Part shown: one piece after another, positions 26,464 to 35,716 of the stretch
Numbering within the stretch: position 1 is the stretch's first letter
How the letters are laid out: the number at the start of each line of letters is the position of its first letter
Assembly: GCA_021772025.1 (NCBI GenBank)
Contig: JAETNT010000011.1
Span: 1 to 64,000 of the forward strand
DNA: 64,000 bases
From: Enterocloster bolteae
GTDB lineage: Bacteria; Bacillota; Clostridia; Lachnospirales; Lachnospiraceae
Direction of reading: 5' to 3'
The notes under the pieces: model-generated
What the model was told of the DNA's origin: nothing
Database searches by the model: none
What the model saw: the letters and a program-made list of their open reading frames with translations, nothing else
Made by a program: the position numbers and the translations under genes

Positions 26464-27318
26464 ATGGAATGGGTCCACAGATTAAACCAGAGCATGAATT
26501 ATATTGAGGAACATTTGACCGACGAGATTGATTATGAACAGCTGGGGCGGATCGCCTGCTGTTCCGCATATCATTACCAGAGAATGTTTACTTATATGGC
26601 GGGTATCACTTTGGCGGAGTATATCCGAAGAAGGAAAATGTCTTTAGCAGCCGTAGATTTGCAGGCCGGGAATCAACGGATTATTGACATTGCAGAAAAA
26701 TACGGCTACCACTCTCCCACCGCATTTAACAGAGCGTTTCAGGCTTTTCACGGAATTGCCCCCTCATCTGTTAAAAGCGAAGGCGTATCCGTAAAATCTT
26801 TTTCCCCTATTGTGTTTAAAATTGCCGTAAAAGGAGCAGGTGAGATGAATTACCGAATTGAAACAAAAGATGCTTTCCGGATTATTGGAATATCCGCGCC
26901 GCTTGACAAAGAAATGGAACATAATTTTACAGTTGTGCCCGGACTGTGGCAGAAGGCGTCTTCTGATGGAACAATACAAAAATTAGCCGCAATGATGGAC
27001 ACGCCTCCAATGGGACTCTTGGGTGTCAGCGCCTGCAATGACGAGGAGCAATGGAAATATTTTATTGCCGTTTCAAGTACAAAGTCCGGGAAGGAATTGG
27101 AGGAATACATTGTCCCCGCATCTGCATGGGCAGTTTTTTCCGGGACGGGGACAAATCAGTCGATACAAGAATTGGAACGGCAGATTATAACCGAATGGCT
27201 TCCTTCATCCGGATACGAATACGCCAATGCCCCTGATATTGAAGTTTACCTGAATCCGGATCCGCAAAACGCCCAATATGAGGTATGGATACCTGTAACT
27301 AGGAAGCTTCCCCGGTAA
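26464..27318 (+). CDS. AraC-family regulator with GyrI-like effector domain
   Basis: A 284-aa protein. The N-terminal 105 residues hold the two helix-turn-helix motifs (L-G-R-I-A-C-C-S-A-Y-H-Y-Q-R-M-F and I-I-D-I-A-E-K-Y-G-Y-H-S-P-T-A-F-N-R-A-F); the C-terminal 155 residues form a GyrI/SOUL-like ligand domain, as in Rob- and BmrR-type drug-responsive regulators. ATG follows AAGGAGG. It ends inside the convergent cbiO gene (20-nt overlap). The target is unknown and may be unlinked. Confidence 0.88.
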   Translation: MEWVHRLNQSMNYIEEHLTDEIDYEQLGRIACCSAYHYQRMFTYMAGITLAEYIRRRKMSLAAVDLQAGNQRIIDIAEKYGYHSPTAFNRAFQAFHGIAPSSVKSEGVSVKSFSPIVFKIAVKGAGEMNYRIETKDAFRIIGISAPLDKEMEHNFTVVPGLWQKASSDGTIQKLAAMMDTPPMGLLGVSACNDEEQWKYFIAVSSTKSGKELEEYIVPASAWAVFSGTGTNQSIQELERQIITEWLPSSGYEYANAPDIEVYLNPDPQNAQYEVWIPVTRKLPR

Positions 27319-28144
27319 GCTCTAAAAGCAAATCCTCCAGATTTTTGGGTACCGGAGAACCCGGATTCAAGACCCCTTTCCGGCATAAGCCGTCATACAG
27401 CCTCATAACTGCAGGCCGGGCCAGATTGGCGGTATGCACAAGCGCCGGATCGGAAAAAATCTCCTGAGGAGTCCCCTGACGCAGAACCCGGCCTTCATAG
27501 GTCACTACCGCTTCATCTGCCCAGGAAAGAGCATAGTCTACATTGTGAGTAGCCATTATCACCGTAATTCCCTTTGCACTCATGTTATCCACTGCCTGGC
27601 TTACCAGCCTGGCATGTTTCGGATCCAAAGCAGAATACGGTTCATCCATAATCACAATCTCTGGCTCCATCACCAGCACACCGGCGATGGAGACCAGTTT
27701 TTTCTGACCTCCGGATAAGGCGTGGGTAGGTTTTTCCCGGTAAGAAACAATGTCCATCTCTTCCATGATTCGTTCTACCGCTTCTTTCGCCGCTTCTTTG
27801 GCCAGTCCAAGGTTTAAAGGCCCAAAAGAAATCTCCTGATATACGCTGGCGGAAAACAGCTGATTATCCGGATCTTGAAATACAATCCCTACCTTTTTCC
27901 GCAAATCCAGCAGTCCCTTACGGGAATAGTCCACGGGTTTCCCGTTATAATGCAGAGTACCGGAGCCAGGCCTGTGTATTCCGTTGCAGCACAGAAAAAA
28001 TGTAGATTTTCCCGATCCGTTAGGGCCTACAAACGCTATCTTCGTCCCCCGCCGGATGTCCAAAGAAAAATCATTCAGAGCCAAATTTCGGCTTCCCTCA
28101 TAAGAAAATTTCAGATTTCTGGCTTTTAAAATAATCTCTTTCAT
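27299..28144 (-). CDS. cbiO: Cobalt ECF transporter ATPase
   Basis: A 281-aa ATPase that powers cobalt uptake. Walker A G-P-N-G-S-G-K-S (about 39-46), signature L-S-G-G-Q-K-K-L, Walker B V-I-M-D-E-P and H-loop A-T-H-N are all intact. It is the last gene of cbiM-cbiN-cbiQ-cbiO, 6 nt after cbiQ, all controlled by the cobalamin riboswitch upstream of cbiM. Confidence 0.93.
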   Translation of the reverse strand: MKEIILKARNLKFSYEGSRNLALNDFSLDIRRGTKIAFVGPNGSGKSTFFLCCNGIHRPGSGTLHYNGKPVDYSRKGLLDLRKKVGIVFQDPDNQLFSASVYQEISFGPLNLGLAKEAAKEAVERIMEEMDIVSYREKPTHALSGGQKKLVSIAGVLVMEPEIVIMDEPYSALDPKHARLVSQAVDNMSAKGITVIMATHNVDYALSWADEAVVTYEGRVLRQGTPQEIFSDPALVHTANLARPAVMRLYDGLCRKGVLNPGSPVPKNLEDLLLELTGEAS

Positions 28145-28150
28145 ATTCTT

Positions 28151-28918
28151 CTACCTTCCTATCCATATGAGGAAACAGGCCACTAGTTCAAAAACAAAAA
28201 TGCTGAAAATCTCTTTTCTTTTAGGAGGATACTCTTCCTCCAAAACCCGAATCACCCCATCATAGCATCGGGACTCCATAGCGTCAAAAAGAGCTTCTGA
28301 GCGCTTAACAGAGCTTATAAAAAGGCAGGATACCAGTTTCCCAAAAGAGTGAATCCCTGTCCGGTAGTTCCGGTTTCCCAGCCTGGACTTCTGAGCAATC
28401 GCAATAGCCTGCCCCCGATCCAGCAATACGAAAATAAACCGGTAAATTAGCAGCATCAGCTCTGCAATTAAAGCCGGACACTTCCATCTCCGGAGTAAAA
28501 CCAAAAGATCTGTCATAGTCGTATTGCAGGACAAAAAGTACAGACAGGACACTGCCGCCATAGCAGTAACAAAGATCTGAATCCCATAAAAACAAGTTTC
28601 CCTTCCCGCTGTCAAATACCAAGCTCCAATCCGGACAGAAAACACTTCCAAAGGCGTCTGCCGGATAGAAATCCCTAAAACCAAGGAATTCATGCCTAAA
28701 AATACCATAGGAATCGTCAGAAGATGCAGATATTCGGAAAAAGGGATCCCACCCTTTCTTACAGTGAGAATCCCCATAGCCAGGAGCACAAAGACTGCCA
28801 GATACATAGAGCGGCTCCCCACGCACAGAACTAATGTTATTATGGAAAATACGGCTTTTTCCCCAGTATTTACGTACCGCAGCCCGGAGCCGTAACTAAG
28901 TCTGTCAATCGTTATCAT
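28151..28918 (-). CDS. cbiQ: Cobalt ECF transporter transmembrane subunit
   Basis: A 255-aa membrane protein of the CbiQ/EcfT family, with about five to six hydrophobic segments and the cytoplasmic coupling motifs typical of the family (A-I-A-Q-K-S-R-L-G and A-L-F-D-A-M-E-S-R-C-Y). Its ATG follows the cbiN stop directly, so translation is coupled. It links the ATPase to the CbiM/CbiN substrate unit. Confidence 0.92.
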   Translation of the reverse strand: MITIDRLSYGSGLRYVNTGEKAVFSIITLVLCVGSRSMYLAVFVLLAMGILTVRKGGIPFSEYLHLLTIPMVFLGMNSLVLGISIRQTPLEVFSVRIGAWYLTAGRETCFYGIQIFVTAMAAVSCLYFLSCNTTMTDLLVLLRRWKCPALIAELMLLIYRFIFVLLDRGQAIAIAQKSRLGNRNYRTGIHSFGKLVSCLFISSVKRSEALFDAMESRCYDGVIRVLEEEYPPKRKEIFSIFVFELVACFLIWIGR

Positions 28919-29248
28919 CTATGCCTCTTCCTCGTCCGTTGTCCATTTTTTCCGCTCTACAAATCGCCCCATAAAGAAAGCAATAATACCTACTCCTATG
29001 CCGGTTTGAAGGCAGAACAGCATACCTTCCACCTCTCCGGGAAGCTCTCCGCCAAGGATAACCTCCAATATGGGAGCCGCCCAGGGCTCATACCCCGGGT
29101 CAGTGGTTTCGATTAAAGTGTTGCCTTTATCATCTGCGCCGCCAAATTCTGCGTCTTTCAGCAAAAACAAAGGCGCAAAAGCAATGACAACAGCAGTTAT
29201 CAGGAGTATCATCACTAATTTCCCATTATTTTTATCCGTGTTTTTCAT
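28919..29248 (-). CDS. cbiN: Cobalt transport protein CbiN
   Basis: A 109-aa protein with an N-terminal and a C-terminal membrane helix (about 11-29 and 81-98) joined by an extracytoplasmic loop carrying F-G-G-A-D-D-K and Y-E-P-W-A motifs typical of CbiN. CbiN is needed for CbiM-dependent cobalt loading. Start overlaps the cbiM stop by 4 nt. Confidence 0.9.
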   Translation of the reverse strand: MKNTDKNNGKLVMILLITAVVIAFAPLFLLKDAEFGGADDKGNTLIETTDPGYEPWAAPILEVILGGELPGEVEGMLFCLQTGIGVGIIAFFMGRFVERKKWTTDEEEA

Positions 29249-29997
29249 CCCTTTCTGGCCTCCTTTAAAAATCCGGCTGTCTTTAACTCCGGCTTTGCAT
29301 AGCTTTCCAATCCAATCATCACCACTACCGTTAGAATCCCTTCCACAATTGCCAGGGGAAGCTGAGTTCCCGCAAAAATAATCAAATTTTCTTTTAAGGC
29401 AAGTTGAAAGGTGGTTGCGGAATTATGAGCCATGGCAAGCTGAACCGCGGTAATGCAATAGGTAAATAAATCTCCAAAAAAGGCCGCTAAAAATACGGAT
29501 ACCTTCCGGTTTAGTTTCACTTTCTCAAAAGCCCGGAACAGGCAATAGGCGGCAAAGGGGCCGGCAATCGCCATGGAAAAGGTGTTGGCTCCCAAAGTAG
29601 TAAGACCTCCGTGAGCCAGCAGAACTGCCTGGAAAATCAGCACAATCAGTCCTAAAACCGATACTGCCCCGGGGCCGAATAAAATAGCTCCAAGACCGGT
29701 TCCGGTCATATGGGAACAGCTTCCGCTTACAGATGGGATTTTCAGAGAGGAAATTACAAACACAAAAGCCCCGGACATGGCAAGAAGGGGCAGAGCCCGG
29801 CGGTTTTCTCTAACGTTTTTTTTAATAGAGAAAAATCCGGCCATAAGAAAGGGAAGAGAAATGGCTCCCCAGGCCAGACAATAGCCTGCCGGAAGGGCGC
29901 CCTCCATGATATGCATTGCATACGCCTGAGAAGGGATTCCAAAAATCCCGGCAAATACAATGGCAGCGGTAATCAGTGTCTTTTCTTTTTTTGTCAT
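29245..29997 (-). CDS. cbiM: Cobalt ECF transporter S-component CbiM
   Basis: A 250-aa membrane protein. After a signal-like segment ending A-Y-A, the mature chain begins M-H-I-M-E-G, the metal-binding N-terminus of CbiM/NikM. Further conserved pieces are S-S-L-K-I-P-S-V-S-G-S-C-S-H-M-T-G-T-G and H-G-G-L-T-T-L-G-A-N. The B12 riboswitch points to cobalt rather than nickel. The start is the ATG at 29997 behind AAAGGAG; upstream in-frame codons lie in the leader. Confidence 0.93.
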   Translation of the reverse strand: MTKKEKTLITAAIVFAGIFGIPSQAYAMHIMEGALPAGYCLAWGAISLPFLMAGFFSIKKNVRENRRALPLLAMSGAFVFVISSLKIPSVSGSCSHMTGTGLGAILFGPGAVSVLGLIVLIFQAVLLAHGGLTTLGANTFSMAIAGPFAAYCLFRAFEKVKLNRKVSVFLAAFFGDLFTYCITAVQLAMAHNSATTFQLALKENLIIFAGTQLPLAIVEGILTVVVMIGLESYAKPELKTAGFLKEARKG

Positions 29998-30040
29998 ATA
30001 GACTCCTTTCATTCTTTGCGGGTTCCCATCCCGCTCACGC

Positions 30041-30085
30041 AAAAAAGCGCTCCTTCATCGCTTTCGCCGAACATATGAAGAGCGC
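30041..30085 (-). terminator. Riboswitch-controlled terminator before cbiM
   Basis: On the minus strand GCGCTCTTCAT (30075-30085) pairs with ATGAAGGAGCGC (30047-30058, one bulge) and is followed by TTTTTT (30041-30046), 44 nt before the cbiM start. It is the expression platform of the upstream riboswitch. Confidence 0.8.
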
Positions 30086-30154
30086 CGACAGCCGGGTGAT
30101 ATAGGCTGTCCGCACAGAAAGCCGTCCTTCGCAGCTTTCTATACAAATTTCCTA

Positions 30155-30320
30155 TGGCGGGCAGTTCTTCTGACTTGAGCGTCTTTGCCTCTCCCTGCCT
30201 TCCCCGGCTTAAAAGCCCAGTGGCGTCTATTGGGAGAGACTCTTCTCTCACAGCGGCGTGACCGTGGAGGTTTTTCACCTCGCTTTCCTATTCTCCTGCG
30301 GAATGAATCGCAGGCACCGC
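30155..30320 (-). ncRNA. Cobalamin (B12) riboswitch
   Basis: Read on the minus strand, the conserved parts occur in order: AATAGG and GGTG segments (30271-30293), CCGCTG (about 30250), GCCACTG (30218-30224), AAGCCGGGGAAGG (about 30199-30211) and the B12 box GTCAGAAGAACTGC (30161-30174). It lies upstream of a terminator and cbiM, so B12 binding should stop transcription of the cobalt importer. Exact ends are approximate. Confidence 0.93.
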
Positions 30321-30376
30321 GCCATATTAAATTATAATTCTTATTATAAGCCTGGCGGCAATATTGTCAATAATTA

Positions 30377-31846
30377 TTATCTGACGGCCGCTATCTCATA
30401 TTTAGAAACAGAAATCTCTGCCTTCCCCTTTGAGAGGAAGCGGATTTTACTGCAGTCCTGAGGGCTGAAAAGAAGGGATGTCATTGCCTGTTCTCCGTTA
30501 TTGGCAAAGATTTCGCAGGAATAGCGATCTAAAAGGATCCGCAGACAAAGCTTCCCCTTCCGGTTTCTCACCGCCATCGTCCTGCTGCCGATAAAATCCC
30601 GGCAAAACCCGGAGAAGGTACGGTCAAAGGTAACCGTATTCTCCCTGGGATTGTAGAGAATGGAGGAATAAAAATCTTCGTTTTCCGCCAAGCGGATTTC
30701 CACTGCGTCAGACTCTCCGGCTTCAATCTCCACCGTCATATCCACACATCTTCCCTCAATACCGGCAAAGGCGGCCGGCTCCTCCCCCAGCAGTATATGG
30801 CTGTATTTCACCGGATTAATCCGGTAATTTTCCAGCTCCCTTACCGGACTCTGACAAACCCGTCCGTCTTTTATAAACAGCTCTCTGGGAATCGTAAACT
30901 GGCCGCTCCAGCCAAGCTCCGATTGGAGCAGGTGGTTGTCCCAGGACTGCATCCAGCCGATCATAATCCTTCTTCCGTCCTCGGTTTCCATGGTCTGAGC
31001 GGCGTAAAAATCCAATCCGTAATCACAAGACTGAACCTTATCCCATTTATAATCCATAGAATCTTTGTCATAATCCCCTATGAGAAAGACGTTCCCGTTT
31101 CCATTGTGAAACTCCAGATCTTTTGCCTGCATATCCTGAGGAGACACTATCAGAATCCGCTTTCCGTCCAGCGGGAAGAAATCGGGGCATTCCCACATTT
31201 TCCCATACTTATTGCGGCATCGGGCTAATACGGTGCAAAATTTCCACTGATACAAATCCTCTGAGGAAAACAACAGTACCTGGCCGCTTCCGTCAGCATG
31301 ACGGCTGCCTACCGCCGCGTAAAACCGGTCATCCTCTTTCCACAGTTTCGGATCCCGAAAGTCCTCCAGACTGGATCCTTCCGGCAGCAAATCTGCGGTA
31401 ATCACCGGGTTGCAGAGGGCTTTTTGGTAGTTCAAACCGTCCCCTTCTGCAAGGCACTGTTCCTGGCGGATAACCTTTCTGCCTGCTTCGTCTGTGATTT
31501 CCCTCACTCCGGTATATAAAAGGCAGTGCTTTCCGTCTTTCTCCACGGCTCCGCCGGAAAATACTCCTTTATGGTCATAAGCTTCATCCGGCGCCAGGGC
31601 TGCGGGAAGATACTCCCATTTAATAAAATCCCTGCTTTTAGCGTGGCCCCAGTGCATAGTATCCCAATGCGGCCCATAAGGATTATATTGAAAAAACAGA
31701 TGATGTTCTCCCATAAAATCTCCAAAACCGTTGGGATCATTCAACCACCCCACAGGAGCCGAAAAGTGGAAAACAGGTCTGTAATTTTCGGGTATGCTTC
31801 CTGCTCTATTTTCGTATTCTCTTGCTTTTTCCAGGGTTTTTGTCAT
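30377..31846 (-). CDS. GH32 beta-fructofuranosidase/sucrose-6-phosphate hydrolase
   Basis: A 489-aa glycoside hydrolase of family 32. The nucleophile motif W34-L-N-D-P-N-G40 (Asp37), the R-D-P motif (164-166) and the acid/base motif W-E-C-P-D (218-222, Glu219) are complete; the C-terminal beta-sandwich follows. No signal peptide, so it works in the cytoplasm on sucrose, sucrose-6-phosphate or short fructo-oligosaccharides. The neighbouring ABC importer delivers unphosphorylated sugar, which favours a free fructoside. Last gene of the operon; RBS GGGAGG. Confidence 0.93.
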   Translation of the reverse strand: MTKTLEKAREYENRAGSIPENYRPVFHFSAPVGWLNDPNGFGDFMGEHHLFFQYNPYGPHWDTMHWGHAKSRDFIKWEYLPAALAPDEAYDHKGVFSGGAVEKDGKHCLLYTGVREITDEAGRKVIRQEQCLAEGDGLNYQKALCNPVITADLLPEGSSLEDFRDPKLWKEDDRFYAAVGSRHADGSGQVLLFSSEDLYQWKFCTVLARCRNKYGKMWECPDFFPLDGKRILIVSPQDMQAKDLEFHNGNGNVFLIGDYDKDSMDYKWDKVQSCDYGLDFYAAQTMETEDGRRIMIGWMQSWDNHLLQSELGWSGQFTIPRELFIKDGRVCQSPVRELENYRINPVKYSHILLGEEPAAFAGIEGRCVDMTVEIEAGESDAVEIRLAENEDFYSSILYNPRENTVTFDRTFSGFCRDFIGSRTMAVRNRKGKLCLRILLDRYSCEIFANNGEQAMTSLLFSPQDCSKIRFLSKGKAEISVSKYEIAAVR

Positions 31847-31857
31847 AGTTTTCCTCC

Positions 31858-33531
31858 CTATTCTTCCAGTTCCTTTAATGAATTCTGATATTCGTCAAAA
31901 TATTTCTGCTTAATTGCCAGATAATCAGACAGGCCGTAGTCCTCCATTTTCTCCAAATAAGCATCCCATTCCTGGTCGATGCCTCCGTTTAAAATCCAGC
32001 TTGCCTTCATCTGCTCGGCATACTTTTTAATATCTGTATCATATTGAGATACCTTGTTGGTATCCTCAATGCTCATAAATACATTGGGGTATACATACTG
32101 GCTGTTCATGTCTTTCAGATAGGTCTCATGCATATTATCCAAACGCCACTTTGCATCATCCGGCATGGTAACATAAACCCCATAATACTCATTCAGGATA
32201 GCCAACGGACCATTTACCGACTGGTTTTCCCGAATCTCCACAGGGGAATTTTCTCCCAGATCCATGTGCTTTAGCATAGGCTCCCCCTGATCATTCTGGC
32301 CCATCTCAAAAATATTGGCCTGATCTTCCTCTCCGTAGGTTCCCCAGTTGTTCTGAGCCGACTGAACAGGCGCATACATCTGGTCAATCCAGGCTGCCGC
32401 CAAGGCCGTATCCCGGCAGCTTGTGGTAAGAACACATCTTCCCCGATCAAAACCGCTGGTTTCACTGTTATTCTGGCGGGTAATATTTACCAGGCCTTCC
32501 GGACCTGCCAGAGCCGGCAGCATGACGTAGTCCTGGTAATTGTCAATGTTGGCGATATCCCAGGTAAAGCACAGCCCATAGCGGTGGTTCTTTCCCTTTG
32601 CCACATAAGTGGCCCAGTCCTGGGTAAAACCCTCCGGATCCGTCAGCCCCTGCTCTACCAGACTATGAAGCCATTTGATTCCTTCTTTATATCCCTCCTG
32701 AACAGTGGTATAAATCACCTTTCCTTCATTGGTCACTGCAAAATGGTCGCCTACATCCCCATAGCCTTCTCCAAACCCGTTTATCAGGATGGCCGGATCC
32801 TGATCTCCGTTGTTAATAATAAACGACATGGGAATTACACTGCCTTCAATGCCAAACTCTGCCTGAAGCCTGGAAGCATTGTCCCGGAATGAAACCAGTA
32901 CCTCTTCCAGCTCCGCCGTGGTTTCCGGAATCTCCAGCCCCAGAAAATCCAGCCACTTTTTATTAATATAGGGAATACTTCCGATAGCCTGGATAGCCTC
33001 CTTCCCGGAACCAAGCTGCTCAATCCACGGGAAAGAGTAAATATGGCCGTCCGGCGCGGTACACATCACCCGATATTGAGGATATGCCTCAAATACTGCC
33101 TGAAGATTGGGCATATATTTGTCTATCAAGTTCTCCAGAGGAATAATGATTCCCTGCTTTGCGTACCGCAACAAGTCGTACTCGTTCATACCTGCCACAA
33201 ATAATCCGTCCGGCAGATTACCGAACTGGGCCAGGGCCAGGTTCTTTTTATCCGGAAATTGGTCCGTTACAAAACAGGTCCAGTCAATGCGGACGTTGGT
33301 CTGTTCCTCCAAACGCTTAAAAATTGTCTTTTCATTGGGATCCTGGGTGGTTCTGGCAGGAGCGTTGGTAATAAAGGAAAGCTCTGCTTTCTCCGCTAAA
33401 GGGAAGGCCACTGCCTGAACCGGGGTGTCCGGATTGATGTCCGCCGCCGCGATCTCTCTGCCTTTACATCCTGTTATAGCACAAACTACTGCCATTGCAA
33501 GCCCTAATCCTGCCAAACGTATTTTTTTCAT
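31858..33531 (-). CDS. Sugar-binding lipoprotein (LplA/YtcQ type)
   Basis: A 557-aa extracellular solute-binding protein with lipobox I-T-G-C (Cys about residue 22) and the large-domain layout of LplA/YtcQ-type binding proteins used for oligosaccharides and complex glycans. It sits between its permease genes and the GH32 gene. The ligand is likely a fructose-containing oligosaccharide by association with GH32. Confidence 0.9.
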   Translation of the reverse strand: MKKIRLAGLGLAMAVVCAITGCKGREIAAADINPDTPVQAVAFPLAEKAELSFITNAPARTTQDPNEKTIFKRLEEQTNVRIDWTCFVTDQFPDKKNLALAQFGNLPDGLFVAGMNEYDLLRYAKQGIIIPLENLIDKYMPNLQAVFEAYPQYRVMCTAPDGHIYSFPWIEQLGSGKEAIQAIGSIPYINKKWLDFLGLEIPETTAELEEVLVSFRDNASRLQAEFGIEGSVIPMSFIINNGDQDPAILINGFGEGYGDVGDHFAVTNEGKVIYTTVQEGYKEGIKWLHSLVEQGLTDPEGFTQDWATYVAKGKNHRYGLCFTWDIANIDNYQDYVMLPALAGPEGLVNITRQNNSETSGFDRGRCVLTTSCRDTALAAAWIDQMYAPVQSAQNNWGTYGEEDQANIFEMGQNDQGEPMLKHMDLGENSPVEIRENQSVNGPLAILNEYYGVYVTMPDDAKWRLDNMHETYLKDMNSQYVYPNVFMSIEDTNKVSQYDTDIKKYAEQMKASWILNGGIDQEWDAYLEKMEDYGLSDYLAIKQKYFDEYQNSLKELEE

Positions 33532-33549
33532 GATCTTTACCCCCTCCTA

Positions 33550-34443
33550 CTATCCTTTTACAGAACCTACCATCACGCCCTGATCAAAATACTTCTGGAA
33601 GAAAGGATACATAATCAGCAGCGGAAGGCTGGAAACTACGATGGTTGCATATTTTAACAGTTCTGCCACTTTAGCCATTTCCGCAGTGCTCTGAATGTCT
33701 GCAATCATGCCGGGCTGAGGTGTATTCTGTACCAGAATAGAACGAAGCACAAGCTGAAGAGGCTGAAGATCCGCGTCATTTAAATAGATCAAAGCGTCAA
33801 AATAGCTGTTCCACATACCTACAAAAGTCCATAAAACCAATACGGCGATAATAGGCTTGCATACCGGCATCATAATCCGGAAAAAGTGTTCTGCCTCGCT
33901 GGCTCCGTCAATCTGTGATGCCTCCCGAAGCTCTCCCGGAATGGACTGATAATAGGTTCTTGCCAGAATCATATTCCACACATTAAAGGAACCGGGAATC
34001 AGAATTGCCCAGATGGTATTCACCATGTGAAGCTGGTTAATAAGGATAAAGGTAGGAATCAAACCGCCTCCAAAAAACATGGTAATAAGAAAGACCGTAT
34101 TGAAAAACTTTCTCCCCACCAGATCCTTTTTGGACATAGGGTAGGCGGCCAGCAGGGTAATAAAAACAGAAATGGCCGTAAATGCGGTGGAGTAAAAGAA
34201 GGAATTGAAAAATCCTCTCCAAATCATATTATTTTTCAGCACTCGGCCGTAGGCATCCAGAGTCCAGTCCTTCATCTGAAAACTGATCCCCTGATTATTC
34301 AGCACCGTAGGATCCATAAAGGATGCGATTACCACATAAGCCAGGGGAATAAAAATCAAAACCGCAAAAATCCCCAAAATCACATATCCGCCAAATACTA
34401 TCACTCTGTCAGAAGTTCCAAGTTTTTTTCTGTTGCTTTTCAT
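33550..34443 (-). CDS. CUT1 sugar ABC permease (LplC/YtcP type)
   Basis: A 297-aa permease with six membrane segments and the coupling motif E-A-S-Q-I-D-G-A-S-E-A-E-H-F-F-R-I-M-M-P. It ends in the K-Y-F-D-Q-G-V-M-V-G-S-V-K-G tail typical of LplC/YtcP. The start is the ATG at 34443 behind AAAGGAG, five codons after an earlier alternative. No ATPase is in the operon; a shared MsmX-type ATPase is presumably used. Confidence 0.92.
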   Translation of the reverse strand: MKSNRKKLGTSDRVIVFGGYVILGIFAVLIFIPLAYVVIASFMDPTVLNNQGISFQMKDWTLDAYGRVLKNNMIWRGFFNSFFYSTAFTAISVFITLLAAYPMSKKDLVGRKFFNTVFLITMFFGGGLIPTFILINQLHMVNTIWAILIPGSFNVWNMILARTYYQSIPGELREASQIDGASEAEHFFRIMMPVCKPIIAVLVLWTFVGMWNSYFDALIYLNDADLQPLQLVLRSILVQNTPQPGMIADIQSTAEMAKVAELLKYATIVVSSLPLLIMYPFFQKYFDQGVMVGSVKG

Positions 34444-34470
34444 ATGCTCTCCTTTCACAAGTGTTTTCCT

Positions 34471-35424
34471 CTAAATTCCTTCTCCGTCATTTAACTTGGC
34501 CACTATCCAGTTCACTGCCACCAGCAAAATTACGTTGACAACAGAGTTAAACAGGCCTACTGCTGTAGAATATCCGTAGTCGCCGTTTAAAAGGCCGATA
34601 CGGTATACATAGGTAGATAAAATCTCTGATGCCGGAAGGTTCATATCTGTCTGCAGGGCATAAGCTTTTTCAAAACCAATGCTCATAATGTTGCCTGCCT
34701 GCAGGATAAACTGAATCACAATAATATTTTTAATAGCCGGAAGCTGTACATACCAAATCTGCTGTAAAAGATTCGCTCCGTCCACAGTAGCTGCTTCCTC
34801 CAGCTCCTTACTGGAATTTGCCAAAGCCGCCGTATACATAATGGAAGCCCAGCCGGCTGTCTGCCAGATTCCGCTGGCAATATAGATGGTGCGGAACGAC
34901 TCCGGCATGGTCATCCAGTTGGCGGTGATTCCCAAAAGCTTATTAAGGGGGCCTACCGGGGACAGGAACATCCGCACCATACCGCAGAGCACGATAACAG
35001 AGATAAAGTTGGGGGCGTAAATCAGAAGCTGAATGTTTTTCTTGACACCTTTGCTTTTCACCTGATTCAGCAAAAGAGCCAGAAGAATCGGCACCGGAAA
35101 GCCCCACAAAAGCCCGTAAGCGCTTAGCTTCAATGTATTCATAAGATAACTCATAAAATCCGGAGAGGATAGAAATCGTTGAAAGTAAGAAAATCCAACC
35201 CACTCACTTCCCAGAATGCCTTTCATAACATTAAAATCTTTAAAGGCAATCAGAAGCCCTCCCATGGGAATATACTTGAAAATAATGGTAACCGCCAGGC
35301 CGGGAAGTAGAAAAAACACATACAACTGCCAGTTTTTCTTTATGTACTGAAGCTTCTGCTCCATAGGGGTTCTGACCCTTACCGCCGTTTTCTTCGGGGC
35401 ATTGCTCTCTGCGTTTACGTTCAT
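34471..35424 (-). CDS. CUT1 sugar ABC permease (LplB type)
   Basis: A 317-aa permease, first gene of the operon. Membrane segments start near residue 33 (Y-V-F-F-L-L-P-G-L), and the coupling motif is E-E-A-A-T-V-D-G-A-N-L-L-Q-Q-I-W. The family motif N-x-x-I-F-K-Y-x-P-M-G-G-L is recognisable as I-F-K-Y-I-P-M-G-G-L near residue 50. Its promoter and operators lie immediately upstream, facing the LacI gene. Confidence 0.92.
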   Translation of the reverse strand: MNVNAESNAPKKTAVRVRTPMEQKLQYIKKNWQLYVFFLLPGLAVTIIFKYIPMGGLLIAFKDFNVMKGILGSEWVGFSYFQRFLSSPDFMSYLMNTLKLSAYGLLWGFPVPILLALLLNQVKSKGVKKNIQLLIYAPNFISVIVLCGMVRMFLSPVGPLNKLLGITANWMTMPESFRTIYIASGIWQTAGWASIMYTAALANSSKELEEAATVDGANLLQQIWYVQLPAIKNIIVIQFILQAGNIMSIGFEKAYALQTDMNLPASEILSTYVYRIGLLNGDYGYSTAVGLFNSVVNVILLVAVNWIVAKLNDGEGI

Positions 35425-35450
35425 ACCTTTTCTCCTCTCTTTCTATCACG

Positions 35451-35490
35451 AAACCGGTTTTTGTAACCGGTAAAGTAACCGGTTACTTTA
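35451..35490. promoter_or_regulatory. LacI-type operators: ACCGGT sites including a 20-bp perfect palindrome
   Basis: TAAAGTAACCGGTTACTTTA (35471-35490) is a perfect palindrome just downstream of the -10 box. A second palindrome AAACCGGTTT (35451-35460) and an intermediate TAACCGGTA (35464-35472) make three CCGG-centred sites in 40 bp. The CG-centred form fits LacI operators and the adjacent divergent LacI gene is the likely binder. Confidence 0.75.
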
Positions 35491-35497
35491 TGCTTTT

Positions 35498-35526
35498 ATT
35501 ATAACCATCTGACAAAAGCATGTCAA
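35498..35526 (-). promoter_or_regulatory. Consensus promoter of the GH32/CUT1 operon
   Basis: Minus strand TTGACA (35521-35526), 17-nt spacer, TATAAT (35498-35503): a full sigma-A consensus, with the operator at about +1 to +20. Confidence 0.85.
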
Positions 35527-35716
35527 GAATTCCTTTGCAAAAATCTTTTTTTTGTCAATTCTCACATTTTAAGGGGGAGTGTTTTGTGATGATTTCACAA
35601 TTGCTTTTTACCTTTTTTTTTGTTATATACAAAGAATACCCCGTCTCATCGGCTGTATCATACTTTCAGCACGGAACGGCAGACAGGGGGTAATGATTGA
35701 AAAGGGAGACGAGTCT

